In this document: piece by piece, positions 8,026-16,132 of the stretch
Position numbering within the stretch: position 1 is the stretch's first letter
How the letters are laid out: every line of letters starts with the position of its first letter
NCBI GenBank assembly: GCA_023395735.1
Contig: JAEWYI010000036.1
Span: 1-46,565, forward strand
Length of the DNA: 46,565 bases
Source of the DNA: Cyanobacteria bacterium OH_SFB_17
Lineage (GTDB): Bacteria > Cyanobacteriota > Vampirovibrionia > Gastranaerophilales > Gastranaerophilaceae
Direction: 5' to 3'
Notes under the pieces: model-generated
Told to the model about the DNA's origin: nothing
Database searches by the model: none
The model's input: the letters and a program-made list of their open reading frames with translations, nothing else
Position numbers and translations under genes: made by a program

Positions 8026-8077
8026 ATTATATAATAATTAATCTTTTCATCTAAATTTCATTTATTTAGATGAAAAG
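8026..8077 (-). promoter_or_regulatory. Candidate promoter and operator upstream of the flagellar cluster
   Basis: On the minus strand a TATAAT hexamer lies at 8031-8026, about 40 bases before the fliE start codon. Overlapping where the -35 region would fall is a perfect 14-bp inverted repeat (8043-8056 with 8064-8077, CTTTTCATCTAAAT and its complement, 7-nt loop). The hexamer at -35 itself is poor, so an activator or repressor binding the repeat is possible. This is an inference from position and symmetry only. Confidence 0.3.
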
Positions 8078-8234
8078 CGCTTGCAAAAATCACTTGCTTG
8101 TATTACACTTCTTAAGGACCATTTATCCAAAATCACATTTTTTGTTAACTTTTTTAAAGAAATATCTTAAATCTGAAAATGTGACTCCAAAAAATTTTTT
8201 ATTAATATAAGAAGAGAACAAAACGAGGATTCTA

Positions 8235-8420
8235 ATGAATAGCATTAATAGTTTACCCAATAACAGCGGGTCAGTTTGTAACCCCAATTTATACAAATTT
8301 CTGGCGACAAATTACGACATAACGGATTTAGCCCGAAAAATCAGTGCATCAAAATATGCACAAATTAACAAAATGAACTTAAAAAAAGTTGCGAATGAAT
8401 CTAAGTCGTCCATTTTCTAA
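8235..8420 (+). CDS. Small hypothetical protein (61 aa)
   Basis: A 61-residue frame starts at an ATG preceded by ACGAGGA at good spacing. The sequence is hydrophilic, with no signal peptide, membrane segment or cysteine pair; it begins NSINSLPNNSG and ends with a lysine-rich helix (MNLKKVANESKS). Its last 20 bases overlap the 3' end of the convergent hisH. I recognise no family. It lies in the divergent gap upstream of the flagellar cluster. The good ribosome site favours a real gene; the small size and overlap argue for caution. Confidence 0.4.
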   Translation: MNSINSLPNNSGSVCNPNLYKFLATNYDITDLARKISASKYAQINKMNLKKVANESKSSIF

Positions 8421-8982
8421 AAAATTCAATCCCGACTTCTGAGCTTTTTTCAGGATGAAACTGAACGGCTGTAACATTTTTGTATTCAATTGAAGCTGCA
8501 AATTCTATTTCATAGTCGCAATAAGAAGACACAACCGATTGATCTTTTGGCTCGACATAGTAAGAATTTACAAAATAAAAATAATCGTCTTTTAAATATG
8601 AATTGTTTTCTGTTGTTTTAATTTTATTCCAGCCAATTTGAGGGATTTTTCCTGAACGAAATTTTTTAACTTTGCCTTTAATGATACCCAAACCTCTTAC
8701 ATTAGGTGCTTCTTCGCTTTCTTCAAACAAAACTTGAAGTCCAAGACAAATACCTAAAAATTTTGAACCGTTTTGGATTGCATTTTTTATAGGCAGAATT
8801 AAATTTTTATTCTCCAGATTTTTCATCGCCTGTTCAAAATGGCCTTGCCCCGGAAAAATAATATTTTGAGCCGATTCAATTTCTTCAGGATTTGAAGATA
8901 TTTTATATTCTTTTTGCAAAAAATCCAGCATATTGCAAATGCTTTTCAAATTTCCTGCGTCGTAATCAATTATCGTAATCAT
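8401..8982 (-). CDS. hisH: Imidazole glycerol phosphate synthase, glutaminase subunit HisH
   Basis: The protein has 193 residues, a class I glutamine amidotransferase. The nucleophile elbow GICLGLQVLFEES and the His/Glu pair in AVQFHPEKSSEVG complete the catalytic triad, and the N-terminus ITIIDYDAGNLKSI is typical of HisH. It supplies ammonia to HisF for closing the imidazole ring in histidine synthesis. No hisF or other his gene is beside it, so it might instead belong to a sugar-amidation pair of the kind that uses HisH/HisF paralogues in glycan synthesis. The start codon has no clear ribosome site, but TTTACT-17-TATATT lies only 11 bases upstream, suggesting a very short leader. Confidence 0.88.
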   Translation of the reverse strand: MITIIDYDAGNLKSICNMLDFLQKEYKISSNPEEIESAQNIIFPGQGHFEQAMKNLENKNLILPIKNAIQNGSKFLGICLGLQVLFEESEEAPNVRGLGIIKGKVKKFRSGKIPQIGWNKIKTTENNSYLKDDYFYFVNSYYVEPKDQSVVSSYCDYEIEFAASIEYKNVTAVQFHPEKSSEVGIEFFRKWTT

Positions 8983-9101
8983 ACGGGTATATTAATATAA
9001 ACGAAGCTCCTGTACAAGTAAATTTTTCACTCTGAGCCTTAACAAATCCTCTTTCTTATTTTTTAACTTTATGATATCCTTTATGGGGAAAGGGATAAGT
9101 T

Positions 9102-9575
9102 ATGGGAGAAATAGTAAAAAGAGAGGATATCAGACAAATTGTAGCGGCTCATCAAAAAGCCGGCAAAACAGTTGTGACAACTAACGGTTGTTTTGATATT
9201 CTTCACGTCGGACACGTCAGATACCTAGAGAAAACAAAGACTTTTGCAGATTTTTCTATTGTGCTTTTAAACTCCGACAAATCCGTAAAATCTATAAAAG
9301 GCGAAGGACGTCCGATTAACAACGAAAACGACAGGGCAGAAATCCTTTGTGCGTTGTCTTGCGTTGATTATGTCGTACTATTCGATGAAGATTCCCCAAG
9401 AGATTTGTTGGAAGAAATCAAACCTGATGTGCACACAAAAGGTGCAGATTATTCTGTAGAAACGCTTCCAGAAGCTGATGTCATATTAAATAACGGCGGA
9501 AGAATAGAATTTATAACTTTTGTGGAAGGAAAATCCACAACAAACACCATTAATGCTATGAAAAAATCATCTTAA
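9102..9575 (+). CDS. rfaE2: D-glycero-beta-D-manno-heptose 1-phosphate adenylyltransferase (HldE C-domain type)
   Basis: The protein has 157 residues and is a stand-alone nucleotidyltransferase of the cytidylyltransferase fold. The HxGH-type site is in NGCFDILHVGHVRYLEKTK, with supporting motifs LNSDKSVKSIKGEGRPI and GADYSVETLPE. It adenylates heptose 1-phosphate on the way to ADP-heptose for the LPS inner core. In E. coli this domain is fused to a kinase as HldE; here only the second domain is present, so a separate kinase (hldA type) is needed elsewhere. AAAGGGAT precedes the ATG. Its place just before the lipid A genes fits an LPS role. Confidence 0.88.
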   Translation: MGEIVKREDIRQIVAAHQKAGKTVVTTNGCFDILHVGHVRYLEKTKTFADFSIVLLNSDKSVKSIKGEGRPINNENDRAEILCALSCVDYVVLFDEDSPRDLLEEIKPDVHTKGADYSVETLPEADVILNNGGRIEFITFVEGKSTTNTINAMKKSS

Positions 9576-9701
9576 CAATTTGTATTTTATTTAAATTAGT
9601 ATTAAAATTGAAAAAAGAATAATAAATGCAGCAAGAATTTGATAAATCAGCTGCCTTTCTCATTAAAAGAGAAGTAAACCAACAGCAAATAGGAGAAATA
9701 T

Positions 9702-10790
9702 ATGAAAAGTTTCACAATTGAAGAAATATCGGCAGTAGTCGGAGGAATACTCAGCAAAGTAGAAGACGTAAAGATTTCACAAATCGCACCGCCATTGCTT
9801 AGCGATGAAAACACTCTAGCTCTTGCACTTGGAGAAGAAGAAATTCAAAATCTTTCAAGAAGCAAAGCAAAAGCCGCATTGGTTCCATTGGGTGTAAGTA
9901 TTGATTCAATTACGACAATTGAAGTTGAAAGACCAAGATTGGCTATGATGAAATTGTTGCATATGTTTTATACAGAGCCTAGAACTGAAGTTGGAATCCA
10001 CCCGACAGCAGTAATAGACCCGAGCGCAAAACTGGGACAGAACGTTTCTATAGGGCCTAACGTTGTTATATCTCATGATGTTTTAATCGGAGATAATACA
10101 AAAATTATGGCAAACGCTTATATTGGCGGCGGAGCAAAAATCGGCAACGGATGTTTTTTCCACGCTAATGTAAACATCGGCGACAGAGTTTCTGTGGGCA
10201 ACAACGTAATCCTTCATCACGGCGTAAGCCTTGGAGCAGATGGATTCAGCTTTGTTACAGAAAACCCTGACAACATTGAGCAAGCAAGAAAAGAAGGTGC
10301 GATTTTAGAAGAAAACACATCTCATACAATATATAAAATTCCTTCTATCGGATCAGTTGAAATCCATGATAATGTGGAAATCGGGGCTAACACAGCTATC
10401 GACCGCGGAACAATCGAAAATACTGTTATCGGTGAAGACACAAAAATTGATGACCTTGTTATGATTGGCCACAACTGCAAAGTCGGCAAAGGTTGCATGA
10501 TTGTATCTCAAGTCGGAATCGCAGGCAGCTGCGTTATCGGTGACAGAGTTGTTATAGCGGGCCAAGCTGGACTTGCTGATCACCTTAGCATCGGAAGCGA
10601 CTCTATTGTTGCCGCAAAAGCAGGTGTTTCAAAAAGTTTCCCTGAAAAATCAATTATCGTAGGAGCTCCTGCGGTTCCAAGAAAAGAATTTATCAGACAG
10701 CTTAAAACAATGAAAGACGCTGAAGAATTAATCAAAAAATTCAAAAAATACGAACCAATGCTAAGAGCGTTTGAAGACGACAAAGAGTAA
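9702..10790 (+). CDS. lpxD: UDP-3-O-acyl-glucosamine N-acyltransferase LpxD
   Basis: The protein has 362 residues. An N-terminal uridine-binding domain (about 1-100) is followed by a left-handed beta-helix of hexapeptide repeats (IGPNVVISHDVLIGDNTKI and onward). The conserved GADGF motif and the catalytic histidine in DLVMIGHNCKVG identify LpxD rather than LpxA. The tail after residue 325 forms the usual C-terminal helix. It adds the N-linked acyl chain in step 3 of lipid A synthesis. AGGAG precedes the ATG. It starts the lpxD-lpxC-fabZ-lpxA operon, with gaps of 11 to 28 bases. Confidence 0.95.
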   Translation: MKSFTIEEISAVVGGILSKVEDVKISQIAPPLLSDENTLALALGEEEIQNLSRSKAKAALVPLGVSIDSITTIEVERPRLAMMKLLHMFYTEPRTEVGIHPTAVIDPSAKLGQNVSIGPNVVISHDVLIGDNTKIMANAYIGGGAKIGNGCFFHANVNIGDRVSVGNNVILHHGVSLGADGFSFVTENPDNIEQARKEGAILEENTSHTIYKIPSIGSVEIHDNVEIGANTAIDRGTIENTVIGEDTKIDDLVMIGHNCKVGKGCMIVSQVGIAGSCVIGDRVVIAGQAGLADHLSIGSDSIVAAKAGVSKSFPEKSIIVGAPAVPRKEFIRQLKTMKDAEELIKKFKKYEPMLRAFEDDKE

Positions 10791-10811
10791 TAAGGTTAAA
10801 TCGGAGTAAAA

Positions 10812-11621
10812 ATGACAACAATATTAAGTGAGTTTGAAGTAACCGGCAACGGTCTTATGAAAAACAGGCCATGCAAAGTAAAAGTTGTTCCTTCTGATGA
10901 GGGGTGCATAAGATTTTTTATCGAAGGAAGCGAAGAGCCGGTAATTCTGGATGTTGACAATGTTGTTTCAACCAATCATTGTGTTGTTTTAGGCACAAAA
11001 AGAAATAAAATTATGTTAACAGAACACTTCACTGCAGCTTGCGCAATTGTAGGTGTTGATTCATTAGATGTTCATGTTTCAAAATCCGAGATGCCTATTT
11101 TGGATGGAAGCTCTAAAAATTGGGTCGAGCTTTTTGAACAAGTTGGAGTAGAAAAAAGAAAACAAATTTTTTACACCGTATCAGAGCCGATTTATTACTT
11201 AAACGGAAAAACTCATTTGGTAATCTTGCCTGATGAAGAGCTTAATATTACCTATGGCGTGAATTATGACCACCCTGATTTAAAAAACAGGTGGGTTTCT
11301 TATAACAAAAAAACTTTTAAAGAAATTACCGAAGCAAGAACCTTCGGATTTTTAAAAGATTTGAAAAAATATCAACTGTTCGGTTTTGCAAGAGGTGTTA
11401 CTTATGAAAACACTGTGGGACTTGACGGCGAAGGGTATACAACAGAGCTAAGAAGCGAATATGAACCTGCAAAACATAAAATCCTTGATTTGATTGGGGA
11501 TTTGTATCTTGCAGGCGTAAATCCGCTTGATTTAAAAGCGCAAATAATAGTTAAAGAAGCAGGACATGCAGTGCATGTCAAGGTTGCTAAAATTTTAAAA
11601 GATAAATTTGTAAAATTATAA
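10812..11621 (+). CDS. lpxC: UDP-3-O-acyl-N-acetylglucosamine deacetylase LpxC
   Basis: The protein has 269 residues, on the short side for LpxC but complete. Zinc-ligand motifs are visible: TEHFTAA in the first domain and EPAKHKILDLIGDLYLAG in the second (His and Asp ligands). MPILDGSSKNWV, TFGFLKDL and the catalytic His region KEAGHAVHVK are also present. It performs the committed deacetylation of lipid A synthesis. GGAG lies before the ATG, and it sits 21 bases after lpxD. It shares the operon with fabZ, which links lipid A and fatty acid synthesis. Confidence 0.95.
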   Translation: MTTILSEFEVTGNGLMKNRPCKVKVVPSDEGCIRFFIEGSEEPVILDVDNVVSTNHCVVLGTKRNKIMLTEHFTAACAIVGVDSLDVHVSKSEMPILDGSSKNWVELFEQVGVEKRKQIFYTVSEPIYYLNGKTHLVILPDEELNITYGVNYDHPDLKNRWVSYNKKTFKEITEARTFGFLKDLKKYQLFGFARGVTYENTVGLDGEGYTTELRSEYEPAKHKILDLIGDLYLAGVNPLDLKAQIIVKEAGHAVHVKVAKILKDKFVKL

Positions 11622-11632
11622 AGGAGAATAAA

Positions 11633-12073
11633 ATGTCAGAAGAAAAACTCAGTTTTGATACGATTGAAATCATGAAAATGATTCCGCACAGATATCCGTT
11701 TTTATTGGTTGATAAAATCACGGAATGCGTACCCGGTAAATACGCAAAAGGCTACAAAAACTTAACAATGAATGAAGGATTTTTCCAAGGGCACTTCCCT
11801 GGAAACCCGGTTTTTCCAGGAGTTTTACAAATTGAAGCTATGGCTCAATGCTCTGCACCAATTTTGTTATGCCTTGAGCAATACAAAGGCAAATTGGCTT
11901 TATTTGCAAGCATGGAAAATGTAAGATTCAAAAACATCGTAAGACCGGGTGACAGATTTGATATGGAACTTGACCTTTACAAATTAAAAGGACCTATCGG
12001 AAAATGCCATGGCATAGGATCTGTAGACGGAAAAGTTGTTGTAGAAGCAGACATGACAGTTGCAATGAAATAG
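11633..12073 (+). CDS. fabZ: 3-hydroxyacyl-ACP dehydratase FabZ
   Basis: The protein has 146 residues with the hot-dog fold signature. IMKMIPHRYPFLLVDKI begins the fold, and GHFPGNPVFPGVLQIEAMAQ carries the active-site His and Glu. It removes water from 3-hydroxyacyl-ACP in fatty acid elongation. The same hydroxyacyl-ACP pool feeds LpxA and LpxD, so its place between lpxC and lpxA is functionally sensible. It has an AAGGAG site and is separated from lpxC by 11 bases. Confidence 0.96.
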   Translation: MSEEKLSFDTIEIMKMIPHRYPFLLVDKITECVPGKYAKGYKNLTMNEGFFQGHFPGNPVFPGVLQIEAMAQCSAPILLCLEQYKGKLALFASMENVRFKNIVRPGDRFDMELDLYKLKGPIGKCHGIGSVDGKVVVEADMTVAMK

Positions 12074-12101
12074 AAAAAATCAAAAAGAAAGTGTGATTAA
12101 A

Positions 12102-12908
12102 ATGACAATACATAGTTCAGCAATTATACATGAAACGGCGATAATACCTGATGATGTAGAAATTGGACCTAATGTTGTAATAGGCGAAAATGTAAAACTC
12201 GAAAGCGGCGTAAAAATTCTTGCAAACGCTTACCTCGAATTTTGCGAAATCGGAGAAGGAACTGTTATAAATCCGTTTGCCTCTATCGGAACAGCTCCAC
12301 AGGATTTGGGATATAAAGGCGAACCGACAAAAGTTGTTGTTGGGAAAAATTGCCTTATAAAAGAAAATGTTACAATAAACAGAGCCGCAAACTGCGGAGA
12401 TTTAACAACAACCGTCGGAGACAAATGCTTGTTAATGGTAGGTTCACACGTTGCGCACAACTGCAAACTTGAAAACGAAGTAATTTTGGCAAACCTTGTA
12501 ACCTTGGGCGGCCACGTTCATGTCGGATTCGGCGCTTTTATCGGCGGAATGAGCGTTTTTCACCAAAACCTAAGGATTGGCGATCTCGCTATCGTAAGCG
12601 GCTTCTCTGCTGCTCGTCAAGATATTTTACCTTATGCTAAAGCTGACGGAAGACCTGCGTACCCTTGCGGATTAAACGTTGTTGGAATGAAACGCAGAGG
12701 CATTTCACAAGAAGACAGAACTATTGCCAATAATGCGTTTAAAATTCTAATGTCAGAAGATTTGAATACAACGCAAGCAATAGAAAAAATTCAAGCTGAA
12801 CTGCCAGCCAACAAATGTGTTGAAAAAATGATAGAATTTATTAAAACCTCAAAACGCGGTGTGATGCTTAAAACGCACAAAGATACCTCTCAATGCATTA
12901 TGGACTAA
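12102..12908 (+). CDS. lpxA: UDP-N-acetylglucosamine O-acyltransferase LpxA
   Basis: The protein has 268 residues when started at the ATG at 12102; a GTG at 12093 would add three residues (MIK). AAAGAAAGTG is placed better for the ATG, which also gives the usual TIHSSAIIHETAII start. Hexapeptide repeats run through most of the protein. LpxA hallmarks include ENVTINRAAN, MVGSHVAHNCKLEN with the catalytic His, and GGHVHVGFGAFIGGMSVFHQ. A helical C-terminal domain follows. It catalyses the first step of lipid A synthesis. It is the last gene of the operon; lpxB is not in the window. Confidence 0.94.
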   Translation: MTIHSSAIIHETAIIPDDVEIGPNVVIGENVKLESGVKILANAYLEFCEIGEGTVINPFASIGTAPQDLGYKGEPTKVVVGKNCLIKENVTINRAANCGDLTTTVGDKCLLMVGSHVAHNCKLENEVILANLVTLGGHVHVGFGAFIGGMSVFHQNLRIGDLAIVSGFSAARQDILPYAKADGRPAYPCGLNVVGMKRRGISQEDRTIANNAFKILMSEDLNTTQAIEKIQAELPANKCVEKMIEFIKTSKRGVMLKTHKDTSQCIMD

Positions 12909-12930
12909 AATTATATCTTAATAAATATTT

Positions 12931-12960
12931 AAACAGAGGGCTTATGTCCTCTGTTTTTTT
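12931..12960 (+). terminator. Intrinsic terminator of the lpx operon
   Basis: A 9-bp stem AAACAGAGG (12931-12939) pairs with CCTCTGTTT (12948-12956) across an 8-nt loop. It continues into a T run ending at 12960, 22 bases after the lpxA stop. Confidence 0.85.
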
Positions 12961-13061
12961 GGCAAAAAATTTAAAATTGAATTCCTAGTTTCACATTTGC
13001 ACTTGTTTTTCTGCTTCTACTTTAATACAATATATTTATAAAATATGAAGGGTGGTTAATT

Positions 13062-14180
13062 ATGCAAGATATATGGGAAAAATACGCATCAGTTTTGGTG
13101 GATTATTCGACAAAAGTTGAAGAGGGAGATTTGGTAATCATAAGAGCGACAAGTCCTGCTGCCGAAAACTTGGTAAAAGCTGTTTACAAAAGAGTCTTGC
13201 AAAAAGGAGCCCACCCTATTTTAAGAACATCTATCTGCGATATGTCTGATATTTTTATAAAATATTCCAATGATGAGCAGTTAGATTATGTAGATCCGAT
13301 TTCAAAGCTTGAATATGAAAAAGTCGATAAATACATATCAATAGGAGCTCCTCAAAATGTAAAAAATATGGCCCGTGCGGACAAAGATAAAATGGCAAGA
13401 CGCTCAAAAGCAACTCGTGAATTATCTGAACTTTTGCTTTCTCGTTCTGCTAGAAAAGAAGCAAGCTGGGTTATTGCAGATGTTCCAACCCACGCACTTG
13501 CTCAAGAAGCAAAAATGTCGTTGGATGAATACAGCGAATTTTTATACAACGCTTGTTTTCTAAATTTGGACAATCCTGTTGAAAAACTTTTGGAAATGGA
13601 AGCTCAACAATCCAAATGGGTAGAATACTTGAACCAAAGAAGCAAAATAAGAATTGTAGGAGAAAAAACCGACATTACTTTCTCAACAAAAGGCAGAAAA
13701 TGGGTCAGCTGCGCAGGACTGAATAATTATCCTGATGGCGAAGTTTTCACCTCTCCTGTAGAAGACAGCGCAAACGGCGAAATTTATTTTGATTTTCCTG
13801 CGATTTACCGTGGAAATGAAGCAAACAAAATCCATCTAAAACTTGAAAACGGAAAAGTTGTTGAAGCTCGCGCTGAAAAAGGCGAGGACTTTTTAAACAG
13901 TATGCTGAACATCGACGAAGGAGCCAGATTTGTAGGAGAAATTGCAATCGGAACAAACGAGATGATACAAGATGTCACCGGAAGCATTTTATTCGACGAA
14001 AAAATCGGAGGCTCAATTCACATGGCAGTCGGAGCATCTTACCCCGAAACAGGAGGAAAAAACGTTTCAGGCCTTCATTGGGACATAATTAAAAATATGA
14101 AACCAAAAGACGGACAATCAGGCGGAGAGATTTATGCTGACGATGTTTTGATATACAAAGATGGAAAATTTATTATATAG
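13062..14180 (+). CDS. M29-family aminopeptidase
   Basis: The protein has 372 residues and resembles thermophilic aminopeptidases T/AmpS (peptidase family M29). It has no signal peptide, so it acts in the cytoplasm. Family motifs carrying the metal ligands are recognisable in order: NNYPDGEVFTSP (Glu), FVGEIAIGTN (Glu), LFDEKIGGSIHMAVGASYPE (Glu and His) and LHWDII (His, Asp). It trims N-terminal residues from peptides with two divalent metal ions. A good AAGGGTGG site precedes the ATG. It is followed after 9 bases by a glycosyltransferase gene, so they are probably cotranscribed without an obvious functional link. Confidence 0.88.
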   Translation: MQDIWEKYASVLVDYSTKVEEGDLVIIRATSPAAENLVKAVYKRVLQKGAHPILRTSICDMSDIFIKYSNDEQLDYVDPISKLEYEKVDKYISIGAPQNVKNMARADKDKMARRSKATRELSELLLSRSARKEASWVIADVPTHALAQEAKMSLDEYSEFLYNACFLNLDNPVEKLLEMEAQQSKWVEYLNQRSKIRIVGEKTDITFSTKGRKWVSCAGLNNYPDGEVFTSPVEDSANGEIYFDFPAIYRGNEANKIHLKLENGKVVEARAEKGEDFLNSMLNIDEGARFVGEIAIGTNEMIQDVTGSILFDEKIGGSIHMAVGASYPETGGKNVSGLHWDIIKNMKPKDGQSGGEIYADDVLIYKDGKFII

Positions 14181-14189
14181 AGGTTTGTT

Positions 14190-15227
14190 TTGAAAGAAAA
14201 AATAGCATTTATAGCTCATTCATATCATAAAAAGACCCGCTCTTGCGATTTTATGGTGGATTATTTAAAAGAATTTTTTGAAGTCGAACTCATTTTTGAC
14301 GAAGAGTGGGAGACAGGTCAAAAAATCAACTGGATAAATTTTGATGAAAATTATAAAGCCATTATCATTTGGCAAATGTTTCCAAAAGAAGAAGATTTTT
14401 CCAAAATAGTTAACCGAAATATAATTTATTTTCCAATGTATGACCAAGTCGAAAACTGGCATTTTAACCAATGGTTATTGTGCAAAGATATAAAAATTGT
14501 CAGTTTTTCATCAACAATCCACAAGAAAATTCAAAAATGGGGGCTAAAATCAATTTATCTTCAATATTTTATAGAACCTCAAGAATTTTCACCTGGAATC
14601 GCTGATGAAGTATTTTTCTGGCAAAGATTGAGCAAAATAAACATAAACACGATAAAAAAAATATTCAAAAATTCAGATGTAAAAATTCACATCCACAAAA
14701 CTGTTGACCCGGGTCAAGTCTATGTTGCGTCGGAAAAAGCGGATGAAGAAAAATTCAACATTACTTATTCTGAATGGTTTGATTCAAAAAAAGAGATGCA
14801 GGATTTTATAAAAACTAAAGGAATCTATATTGCACCAAGATTTTTGGAAGGCATCGGAATGAGCTTTTTAGAAGCAATGGCACAGGGAAAACTCGTAATT
14901 GCACATAACAAGCCTACAATGAGCGAATATATCAAAAACGGAAAAACCGGATATTTATGTAATTTTAAATTTCCAAGAGCCTTAAACTTAAAAAATGTTG
15001 AAGAAATTCAAAGAAACACCTACGAATTTGCAAAAAACGGGTATGGGAAATGGCTTATAGACAGAAAAAACATTATAGATTTCATCAATCTTCCACCAAG
15101 AAAAAATGAACTAAAATTTTGGACAAAAATATTTTTGCCTTTCTTGAAGCTTGACAGGAAGAAGGTTATAAGACTAAAACTAGGGCACAATGCAAGCTTG
15201 ACCATCCTTGGAAAGAAAATAATATAA
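14190..15227 (+). CDS. GT4-like glycosyltransferase
   Basis: The protein has 345 residues. The C-terminal half shows the nucleotide-sugar binding pattern of GT-B enzymes: APRFLEGIGMSFLEAMAQGK followed by NKPTMSEYIKNGKTGYL, which is the E-x7-E motif region of family GT4. The N-terminal half is weakly conserved (IAFIAHSYHKKTRSCDF). The tail after residue 290 is basic and hydrophobic and may contact the membrane. The start is TTG, because the frame begins well there, GAGG lies upstream, and no ATG sits nearby. It is convergent with a GT2 gene, the stops only 3 bases apart. Substrate unknown; a role in surface glycan is inferred. Confidence 0.72.
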   Translation: MKEKIAFIAHSYHKKTRSCDFMVDYLKEFFEVELIFDEEWETGQKINWINFDENYKAIIIWQMFPKEEDFSKIVNRNIIYFPMYDQVENWHFNQWLLCKDIKIVSFSSTIHKKIQKWGLKSIYLQYFIEPQEFSPGIADEVFFWQRLSKININTIKKIFKNSDVKIHIHKTVDPGQVYVASEKADEEKFNITYSEWFDSKKEMQDFIKTKGIYIAPRFLEGIGMSFLEAMAQGKLVIAHNKPTMSEYIKNGKTGYLCNFKFPRALNLKNVEEIQRNTYEFAKNGYGKWLIDRKNIIDFINLPPRKNELKFWTKIFLPFLKLDRKKVIRLKLGHNASLTILGKKII

Positions 15228-15230
15228 TTT

Positions 15231-16091
15231 TTATTTTTTTTCTAAAAATTTGCCCCATTTTTGAACAAATTTAGCTCGGTTTAAGGCACTTTGCTTTGTC
15301 GCTTTTTCACCGTGAGTTTGTCCGTGAAAATGATACATTTCGCATTCAGGCTGATAAACAATTTTTAGGCCAAGATTATATTTTATCTGATAACAAAGAT
15401 CGACGTCTTCATAATAGCCTGGGCTGAAGATTTCATCAAAACCGCCAATTTTATCCCAAACTTCTTTTTTGAAAATCACGCCGCAAGCCGAACAATAATC
15501 AACTTCTTTTAACTTATTCACTTCTTTGGATTTTGCCCTTTCAAGCTGATGATAAAACCCTGTATAGCCATTTTTATCTACAAAGCTACCGGCCTCATGA
15601 ACCAACCCGCTGCCTTCTAAATACTTGCCTCCGACATATCCGACTTTTTCATCTTGCTCAATTGTTTTTAAAAGTGAGTCTAACCAGTTTTTTCTCACGA
15701 TTATATCATTATTCATTAAAACAATATATTTTCCTCTTGCATGAGAAACTGCGTTGTTTGTGTTGAGCAAAAATCCAAGATTTTGCTCGTTTCTAACTAC
15801 AGTTATTCCTTCGATTTTTTTTGCAATATGCATTGTTTCATCTGAAGAATTATCATCGCCGATTATTATTTCATATTCAAAATTTTCTGTATTATTCAAA
15901 ATCGACCACAAACAAGCGTGCGTATATTTGTATTGGTTATAAACAGGGATTACAATACTCACTAAAGGTTTTTCAAAAAACTTAAAAGAAAAAGACTCAG
16001 GTATTTTTTTGTAATTTTTTTCAAAATCATACGCAAGGTTTAATGACCTGAGTTTTCTTATTCTTTTAATTATGCTTTTTTTAATATCCAT
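15231..16091 (-). CDS. GT2-family glycosyltransferase
   Basis: The protein has 286 residues. A GT-A fold begins at PLVSIVIPVYNQYKYTHACL and continues with IIGDDNSSDET (nucleotide binding) and the DXD-like motif in IVLMNNDIIV. A later GGFDEIFSPGYYEDVDLCYQ motif is typical of rhamnosyl/galactosyl-transferase-like GT2 enzymes. YHFHGQTHGE near the end is another conserved element of this subgroup. There is no membrane segment. It probably transfers a sugar to a surface polysaccharide or LPS. The acceptor cannot be told from sequence. Confidence 0.85.
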   Translation of the reverse strand: MDIKKSIIKRIRKLRSLNLAYDFEKNYKKIPESFSFKFFEKPLVSIVIPVYNQYKYTHACLWSILNNTENFEYEIIIGDDNSSDETMHIAKKIEGITVVRNEQNLGFLLNTNNAVSHARGKYIVLMNNDIIVRKNWLDSLLKTIEQDEKVGYVGGKYLEGSGLVHEAGSFVDKNGYTGFYHQLERAKSKEVNKLKEVDYCSACGVIFKKEVWDKIGGFDEIFSPGYYEDVDLCYQIKYNLGLKIVYQPECEMYHFHGQTHGEKATKQSALNRAKFVQKWGKFLEKK

Positions 16092-16132
16092 TAAAAATTT
16101 ATTGCCTCTTCTAGTATTAATTCCGATTTTGC

